Assembly (NCBI GenBank): GCA_013331015.1
Contig: DUHF01000227.1
Span: 1 to 10,600, forward strand
Direction: 5' to 3'
DNA from: Methanoregula sp.
GTDB lineage: Archaea > Halobacteriota > Methanomicrobia > Methanomicrobiales > Methanospirillaceae
Length of the DNA: 10,600 bases
Numbering within the stretch: the stretch's first letter is position 1; each line of letters starts with the position of its first letter. A program made the translations under genes and the position numbers. Below, one piece after another: positions 6,447 through 10,600 of the stretch. A model generated the notes under the pieces. It worked only from the letters and a program-made list of their open reading frames with translations, was not told where the DNA came from and searched no databases.

Positions 6447-7109
6447 TTAATTTTCTGCCGCGTCCAGCAGCACCCGGGCAATCCTGTCCGGCATCTCTGC
6501 CATCGGCACGTGGGAAGAGGGGAGCTCAAGGCAGGTCCATTGCGGCCCGGCAGCGGCAATCTTATTCCAGGCACGCAGGGTTACTGCAGAAAAATCACTC
6601 TTCGTGCACCGGATATAGGTTTTTTTGAGCAGATGGATAGCCCTTTCATCAAACTCCAGTTTCTCAACATAGGGCGCTGCCAGAACAAGGCCGGCAAACG
6701 ACTGCGGGTCGCTTCCACTTGCAATAATTTCGTCAAAGAGGGAATGTCCGGGGTCCGGTACTGCGGCATCGACATATACCAGGTGCCGGATCCGTTCCGG
6801 TAACCGTGCGGCCACCCCGGTGATGATCATGCCTCCATAGCTGTGCCCGGTAAGGATCACGTCCCGCAGGTCATTGTCGGTGATAATCTTCTCAATCTCC
6901 CCGATATGCCCGGTCAGGGTGGTGGTATTTTCATCCGTAAGCGTCGGTGCAAACGTGCGGTGGCCCTGTGCGTTAAGCGCAGGAATGACCGGGTCCCAGA
7001 TCATCCCGCCCATCGTGCCGTCGGGTGTCTGGACAGGACTTCCCGTAGTCAGCTGGTTCCACGTCCCGGTTGTCATGTTGCCGCCATGAACCAGAACATA
7101 GTCTGCCAT
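6447..7109 (-). CDS. Alpha/beta hydrolase, methylesterase/hydroxynitrile lyase-like
   Basis: A 220-aa cytoplasmic alpha/beta-fold hydrolase related to the plant methylesterase (salicylate-binding esterase)/hydroxynitrile lyase group and its bacterial homologues; likely an esterase of unknown substrate. It begins directly with the first strand and oxyanion-hole motif Y-V-L-V-H-G-G (4-10). The nucleophile is S90 in G-H-S-Y-G-G (88-93), the likely acid D172, and the catalytic His H200 in S-S-H-V-P-M. All three members of the triad are in place and the length is usual. Compared with plant relatives there is an extra loop of about 20 residues (about 13-35) between the first strand and the W-D-x-V-I-P helix. 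No signal peptide. The ATG at 7109 has an excellent Shine-Dalgarno GGAGGAG 8 nt upstream, so the start is secure. It appears to be a single-gene unit. Confidence 0.92.
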   Translation of the reverse strand: MADYVLVHGGNMTTGTWNQLTTGSPVQTPDGTMGGMIWDPVIPALNAQGHRTFAPTLTDENTTTLTGHIGEIEKIITDNDLRDVILTGHSYGGMIITGVAARLPERIRHLVYVDAAVPDPGHSLFDEIIASGSDPQSFAGLVLAAPYVEKLEFDERAIHLLKKTYIRCTKSDFSAVTLRAWNKIAAAGPQWTCLELPSSHVPMAEMPDRIARVLLDAAEN

Positions 7110-7117
7110 TTTTTTTG

Positions 7118-7124
7118 CTCCTCC
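7118..7124 (-). promoter_or_regulatory. Shine-Dalgarno of the alpha/beta hydrolase
   Basis: GGAGGAG on the - strand ends 8 nt before the ATG and is followed by an A-rich spacer. It is the strongest ribosome binding site in the window and fixes the hydrolase start at 7109. Confidence 0.75.
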
Positions 7125-7325
7125 GGAATCGAGTTCTCCGGATTAACCAATGGTTCCTGCAATCCATTAAGCTGTTGTCACCGGAATGGAAGGCATACGG
7201 AGAAAAAATCCGGAAGCGGCGGTGGACCGGCCCCAAAGGTGGCTGCCGCGGGTGGCGCCCGGTCAGAGGCGGCGGTGTCTATCGTTTTTTGGGGTATGTG
7301 ATCGCCCCGGGTAATCCGCCATCCC

Positions 7326-7791
7326 GTGCGTATCGTTGGCAAACAAAAAAGAGGGGCGTTGAAAATTTCAGCAGCGTTCCCGGGTTCGTCTCGTTGCTGT
7401 ATCTCACCGCAATCATTGAGCCCGGCAGAAGGATGGTTCAGGCCCGCGTCCGATGCATGGATAGAATCGGGCAGAGCGAATCCCGATAACCCGATCCCTG
7501 CAGGCACACCTTTTGATCTTCCCGAATACAATCTTCAGTATTATCCCATGAGTCAGCTCCTTGATGAGAACGCTACAGCGGGATTCAGCAAGGGAGAGGA
7601 TGCAAATACGCACGGGGATATGTACGTTTCCACCACGACCTTCTTTGCACTCGCCCCCTTCTTCTTGCGGGGTGTACCGCTGGTGGGAATCGATCAGGAT
7701 ATGGATTGGACTGCTGGTAATGACCCGTATCCAGTTCTCCTTTGCACTCGGTTCGCCGGGTTCGCTCCTGCTCCGCACGGGGTATGTCTGA
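7326..7791 (+). pseudogene. Possible decayed or frameshifted gene, unassigned
   Basis: The 718 bp between the hydrolase start and the oxidoreductase end (7110-7827) hold no confident gene. On the + strand, the frame containing 7411-7715 reads like real protein: mixed acidic, aromatic and Gly residues (G-E-D-A-N-T-H-G-D-M-Y at about 7597-7629), then a hydrophobic F-F-A-L-A-P-F-F-L-R-G-V-P-L-V-G-I. After about 7720 the protein-like sequence appears to move to another frame (R-I-Q-F-S-F-A-L-G-S-P-G) that stops at 7791, just before the AT-rich terminator of the convergent gene. The unshifted frame would run on to 7910, antisense inside the oxidoreductase, which is less likely. No strong start codon or ribosome binding site is seen (a GTG at 7326 opens the frame). 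I do not recognise a family. It could be a pseudogene with one or more frameshifts, or non-coding. Confidence 0.3.
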
Positions 7792-7801
7792 ATCTACCAA
7801 T

Positions 7802-7808
7802 AAAAAAA
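7802..7808 (-). terminator. Oligo-T terminator of the flavin oxidoreductase
   Basis: On the - strand seven T residues lie about 20 bp after the stop codon at 7828, preceded by the self-complementary AAAATTTT (7811-7818). A typical archaeal U-tract terminator. Confidence 0.6.
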
Positions 7809-7827
7809 TCAAAATTTTCCTGGGATA

Positions 7828-8994
7828 TTACGAAGTCTGAATTTTTCCTGAATTTTCCTCCCCGTCCCCATCCTCAATCACGCAGGCGAGTTCATGACCT
7901 TTGGGCCTGATTAAGCACATATTACAGGAGATGCACGCTGCCTTTTTCCGGTCGCCGGACTTCCAGCGATTGATGAGGGCCGGTTCACGGATGAACGGCC
8001 GGCAGAGCCCGACAAGATCGGTATCTCCGGCAGCAAGGATATCTTCGATGAGGTCAAGAGACCGAATGCCGCCGGTCATGATGGTGGGAAAACCGGTTGC
8101 TCTTCTCACCGCCCGGCACGACTCGCGGGTAAAAGCCTCCTGTTCGATCTTCGTGATCGGCCCGAGCAGCACCGACTCTTTCATCACATCTGCACCGGCA
8201 AGTCCCACGCTTACCTCAAGCATGTCTGCACCGGCACCTGCACAGGTCTGTGCGGCTGCGATACCGTCTTTTTGGGTAAGCCCTCCCGCAATCGAGTCCT
8301 GCACGCCCAGTTTGACGAGTATCGGGTAGTCCGGTCCGACCGCTTCCCGGACCGCCCGGATAACCTCCGCGTGGATCCGGGATCGGTTCTCCACGCTCCC
8401 GCCCCACCGGTCGTTTCGCCGGTTGGAAAGCGGGGAGAGGAACTGGGAGAGAAGGCTGTCATGCGCTGCGTGGATCTCGACAGCGTCGAACCCGGCAGTC
8501 TTTACCCTGGCAGCACCCGAGGTAAATCCCCGGATAATGCCTGCAATCTCATCCTCGGTTGCAGCATGGAAGTTATCCGGAAAGTCCGTCCGTGCGGCAT
8601 ACGCGCCGTCACTCACAAGCGATGCTCCGATAGCCTCTTTCCCGAGCGTTTTCTGGAACGCCGCAGCCCAGATGCCGGAGTTGCAGAGCTGGCAGGCGAT
8701 CTTCGTGCCATTCTTATGGACCGTATCCGTGAGCTTTTTAAATTGCAGAACACCGGCATCGGTCGTGATCATGCAGGACCGGGGCCGGGTCTGCGCTGAA
8801 AGGTGCGTGGTCACGGCCCCGTTGATGAACAGGCCAATGCCCCCGGCGGAGATCCGGTTGATGCGGGCGATCTCCTCATTGGTGATAATCCCCTGTTCAT
8901 CGGCAGAATACAATGTTGCTGCCGCAGCCATAACGAACCGGTTCTTCAGGGTAAGGGCATTGATGGTAAAAGGGTCAAACGGGGTTACGGGCAT
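7828..8994 (-). CDS. Old-yellow-enzyme-family flavin oxidoreductase
   Basis: A 388-aa FMN-dependent oxidoreductase of the NADH:flavin oxidoreductase/old yellow enzyme family, expected to reduce activated C=C bonds or act as an NAD(P)H dehydrogenase in the cytoplasm; the substrate is unknown. The TIM-barrel start P-F-T-I-N-x-L-T-L-K-N-R-F (8-20) is clear. The active-site region shows H175-A-A-H178-D-S-L-L-S-Q-F-L-S-P, then N-R-R-N-D-R-W-G-G-S-V-E-N-R, the family hallmark. A C-terminal cluster C354-x2-C357-x2-C360-x10-C371 resembles the Fe-S site of the larger dienoyl-CoA reductase-like members, but the protein ends soon after, without their NAD(P)H/FAD domains. I place the start at 8994, because the family N-terminus begins there and TGAGGA lies about 10 nt upstream; the frame stays open to an ATG at 9114, but that extra 40 residues look non-family. 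It is a lone gene with its own terminator. Confidence 0.92.
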   Translation of the reverse strand: MPVTPFDPFTINALTLKNRFVMAAAATLYSADEQGIITNEEIARINRISAGGIGLFINGAVTTHLSAQTRPRSCMITTDAGVLQFKKLTDTVHKNGTKIACQLCNSGIWAAAFQKTLGKEAIGASLVSDGAYAARTDFPDNFHAATEDEIAGIIRGFTSGAARVKTAGFDAVEIHAAHDSLLSQFLSPLSNRRNDRWGGSVENRSRIHAEVIRAVREAVGPDYPILVKLGVQDSIAGGLTQKDGIAAAQTCAGAGADMLEVSVGLAGADVMKESVLLGPITKIEQEAFTRESCRAVRRATGFPTIMTGGIRSLDLIEDILAAGDTDLVGLCRPFIREPALINRWKSGDRKKAACISCNMCLIRPKGHELACVIEDGDGEENSGKIQTS

Positions 8995-9004
8995 ACGTAT
9001 CAAT

Positions 9005-9010
9005 TCCTCA
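9005..9010 (-). promoter_or_regulatory. Shine-Dalgarno deciding the oxidoreductase start
   Basis: TGAGGA on the - strand ends 10 nt before the ATG at 8994. Together with the family N-terminus at that point, it argues for the 388-aa form over the 428-aa ORF. Confidence 0.6.
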
Positions 9011-9059
9011 ATAATGATTTTACGGCACTGATCGCGGATAATGGTGTCGGGAAACGGTG

Positions 9060-9077
9060 TAAAAAACTGGTTTTTTA
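9060..9077. promoter_or_regulatory. 8-bp-arm palindrome upstream of the oxidoreductase
   Basis: TAAAAAAC TG GTTTTTTA forms perfect 8-bp arms around two bases, 66-83 bp before the oxidoreductase start. On the - strand it overlaps an AT-rich TATA-like ACATAAAAAAC, so it could be the promoter plus an overlapping operator for a dimeric regulator. It lies in the 233-bp divergent spacer between this gene and the 89-aa gene. Confidence 0.35.
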
Positions 9078-9227
9078 TGTTCGGGGAATGAAAGCATGTG
9101 TGGGAGCGTGCCACCCATAGGCCGTGCCATGATCTCCGGTAATTACCATGCCCGGCCGACTCTGGCAGTACATGATTGCCGGTTTGGGAACCTTTTTGCC
9201 TGCACTCCCCGAAGATACGTTGATTGT

Positions 9228-9497
9228 ATGATAACGCAGGATATTATCAGGAAACTCTGGGATGAGGCCGGGTATGGGAATGTGGCAGTCTGGGATGACG
9301 GGACCATGACTTCGGTCCCGGTCGATTATTCCACGGAAACCAAAGGGAAAAGACCATTACTTGTCCTCAAGCCCATTGCACTCGTGAACCGTTTCGAGCT
9401 TTTGGATTTTGCCCTCAATGACGAAGAGCTGCTCACAAACATTGAAGCATCGGTCCGGGCTGCCGGCGGGACGATCTCCCGGGGTCCGCGATCATAA
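9228..9497 (+). CDS. Small hypothetical protein (89 aa)
   Basis: I do not recognise this family. From the ATG at 9228 it gives 89 aa with a balanced soluble composition: an amphipathic N-terminal helix (I-T-Q-D-I-I-R-K-L-W), a strand-like N-V-A-V-W-D-D-G, a basic turn followed by P-L-L-V-L-K-P-I-A-L-V, then an acidic helix ending in A-S-V-R-A-A-G-G. No signal peptide, membrane segment or Cys. The same frame stays open to an upstream ATG at 9096, but that extra part has an unlike, Cys/His/Pro-rich composition, so the internal start is preferred even though no clear Shine-Dalgarno or TATA box precedes it. It is divergent from the oxidoreductase and convergent with the second permease, 106 bp away. 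It is probably a real, lineage-restricted protein. Confidence 0.6.
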   Translation: MITQDIIRKLWDEAGYGNVAVWDDGTMTSVPVDYSTETKGKRPLLVLKPIALVNRFELLDFALNDEELLTNIEASVRAAGGTISRGPRS

Positions 9498-9603
9498 TTC
9501 TGCATTCTGTTGTCTTGTGGGATCTCACTTCCCAACTACCGGATAAAACCCGTGTCCATCTCCGGAATCATTCACCGATACAGATAGCCCGTGGCCTGAA
9601 CCC

Positions 9604-10350
9604 CTAAATTCCCTTCACAAGGTTCCGCCGCTGGATAAGCTTTGCAGCCAGAACGAAGAGGAGGGTGACTGCAACCAGCACCAGCACGTTGATCCATGGC
9701 GGGTACACCGCGTCGCCATTCAGCGCCGCATGGAACAGGTCGACAAGATACGTGAGCGGGGAGAGCGAGGTGAGGATAAAGAGCCAGCCGGTCAGCTCTC
9801 CGAGCGGGATGAAGATGCCCGAGATGAAGATGAGCGGGAGCCGGACAAGGCTTGAGAGCATCATGATGTTTGACGGGTTGTCTGTTGTGGGCGAGGCAAG
9901 GAGGGTGCCAAGCGCAGCAAAGGTGACCGAGCCGAGTACAAGCCCGATGACGAGGAGGGCTGCGTTCATGAGCGGGAGGTGGAGGAGCACGGCACAGGCA
10001 GCAAAGACGATGATGGTGATGGCAATCCCAAAGATTGCCCCGGCGAGCAGGTCGCCGATGATGATGCTCTCGAGGATGACCGGGAGCGAGACGAGCCGCT
10101 CGTAGGTCTTCTCCCGCTTCTCCCAGGGGGTGATGAGCGGGCCGACCGAGGATGCGGTAAAAAAGAGCATCATGCCGAGAAATCCGGGGAAGAAGAGGAT
10201 GAGATCGAGGTCCCGCCCGATAAAGAACGTCAGGAACATGATGAGGGGGAAGATGAGACCGAAGATGACAACCGGGCCCTTGAAGTAATAGATCCGCATG
10301 TTCTTCTCGGTGATGACAAGGATGCTCTGGACAAAGAGTTTCCAGTCCAT
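9604..10350 (-). CDS. ABC-2 type exporter permease (second system)
   Basis: A 248-aa membrane subunit of an ABC-2 exporter, partner of the ATPase ending 4 bp upstream. About six membrane helices (roughly 27-46, 50-72, 97-122, 128-152, 166-187, 218-238) and the family signature near the end: I-S-G-I-F-I-P-L, then a T-x-x-S-P-L-T-Y segment. The cytoplasmic loop with W-E-K-R-E-K-T-Y-E-R-L and P at about 76-90 is the usual coupling region. It is only distantly similar to the permease at 1009-1758: the ABC-2 architecture is shared but the loops differ (S-P-L-T-Y-L-V-D here against D-P-L-T-Y-G-V-E there), so it is not a recent duplicate. The start ATG follows the ATPase stop closely, so the pair forms an operon. 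Substrate unknown. No strong terminator was seen after 9604. Confidence 0.93.
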   Translation of the reverse strand: MDWKLFVQSILVITEKNMRIYYFKGPVVIFGLIFPLIMFLTFFIGRDLDLILFFPGFLGMMLFFTASSVGPLITPWEKREKTYERLVSLPVILESIIIGDLLAGAIFGIAITIIVFAACAVLLHLPLMNAALLVIGLVLGSVTFAALGTLLASPTTDNPSNIMMLSSLVRLPLIFISGIFIPLGELTGWLFILTSLSPLTYLVDLFHAALNGDAVYPPWINVLVLVAVTLLFVLAAKLIQRRNLVKGI

Positions 10351-10354
10351 ACCG

Positions 10355-10600
10355 TTACACCCCCCCGGTCAGCTGCACGAATGCCTCTTCGAGCGTCGGG
10401 CTGGAGGTTGCAATGGAGACTACCGTGAGATGCTCCCGCTCTGCCACTGAGGCAAGGTGCTTGACCGCCCGGTCCGGATCATCGGAGTACACCCGCCATT
10501 TGTCCCCCCAGGGTTCTACCCGGGTGATGCCCGGCCCGGATAAGAGTTCTGCTCCTGCGGGTTGTTCGAACGCGATCTCAATATAGCGCGTGGTATCGAA
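10355..10600 (-). CDS. ABC exporter ATPase, C-terminal part only (cut by window edge)
   Basis: An open frame enters from the right edge and ends at TAA 10355-10357, 4 bp before the permease ATG. The visible 81 residues contain no nucleotide-binding motif, but they match the C-terminal extension of DrrA-type ATPases: they close with S-P-T-L-E-E-A-F-V-Q-L-T-G, parallel to P-T-L-E-D-V-F-L-Y-F-T-G in the ATPase at 20-1006. Gene order ATPase then permease with close spacing fits an ABC-2 operon. The truncation is only the window boundary; the catalytic core should lie just beyond 10600. Confidence 0.85.
   Translation of the reverse strand, partial: FDTTRYIEIAFEQPAGAELLSGPGITRVEPWGDKWRVYSDDPDRAVKHLASVAEREHLTVVSIATSSPTLEEAFVQLTGGV

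Noticed and set aside
8995..9114. N-terminal extension of the oxidoreductase from ATG 9114
   Set aside because: The family N-terminus begins at the ATG at 8994, which has its own TGAGGA site; the extension runs through the palindrome and the AT-rich promoter zone.
9096..9227. N-terminal extension of the 89-aa protein from ATG 9096
   Set aside because: The extra 44 residues are rich in Cys, His and Pro with no structure-like pattern, and the internal ATG at 9228 gives a normal small protein.

Overview
The window most resembles a mesophilic euryarchaeal methanogen chromosome, probably Methanomicrobiales (Methanoregula-like). This is inferred from archaeal TATA-box promoters that imply leaderless or short-leader mRNAs, oligo-T terminators, a 7TM-PAS histidine kinase of the type common in these methanogens, Yip1 and YkgJ family proteins, and moderately GC-rich, CCGG-rich sequence. 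No rRNA, tRNA, CRISPR array, transposase or integrase was seen.

Layout on the + strand, 1-4386: a DrrA/DrrB-like ABC-2 exporter (ATPase 20-1006, permease 1009-1758); a Yip1-family membrane protein (1863-2441) behind a clear TATA box and ending in a T-tract; and a 7TM-PAS-HATPase histidine kinase (2680-4386) preceded by a possible 47-codon ORF overlapping its start by ATGA. The - strand block 4421-8994 holds a YkgJ-type Cys-cluster protein, a TPR lipoprotein, an 83-aa orphan with a TATA box, an alpha/beta hydrolase of the methylesterase/hydroxynitrile lyase type, a 718-bp stretch without a confident gene, and an old-yellow-enzyme-family flavin oxidoreductase with a C-terminal Cys cluster. At the right end are an 89-aa orphan on the + strand (9228-9497) and a second ABC-2 exporter on the - strand (permease 9604-10350, ATPase C-terminus 10355-10600, cut by the window edge).

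The genes do not form one pathway. The clear functional units are the two ATPase-permease pairs, which lie about 8 kb apart in opposite orientation. The rest look like independently transcribed single genes with their own promoters and terminators. I found no convincing novel multi-gene system. The places most worth a second look are 7110-7827, where protein-like sequence changes frame (possible decayed gene), the ATGA-coupled small ORF before the kinase, phased ACCGGA boxes at the YkgJ promoter, a strong palindrome upstream of the oxidoreductase, and an orphan promoter-like element plus hairpin at 5028-5135.
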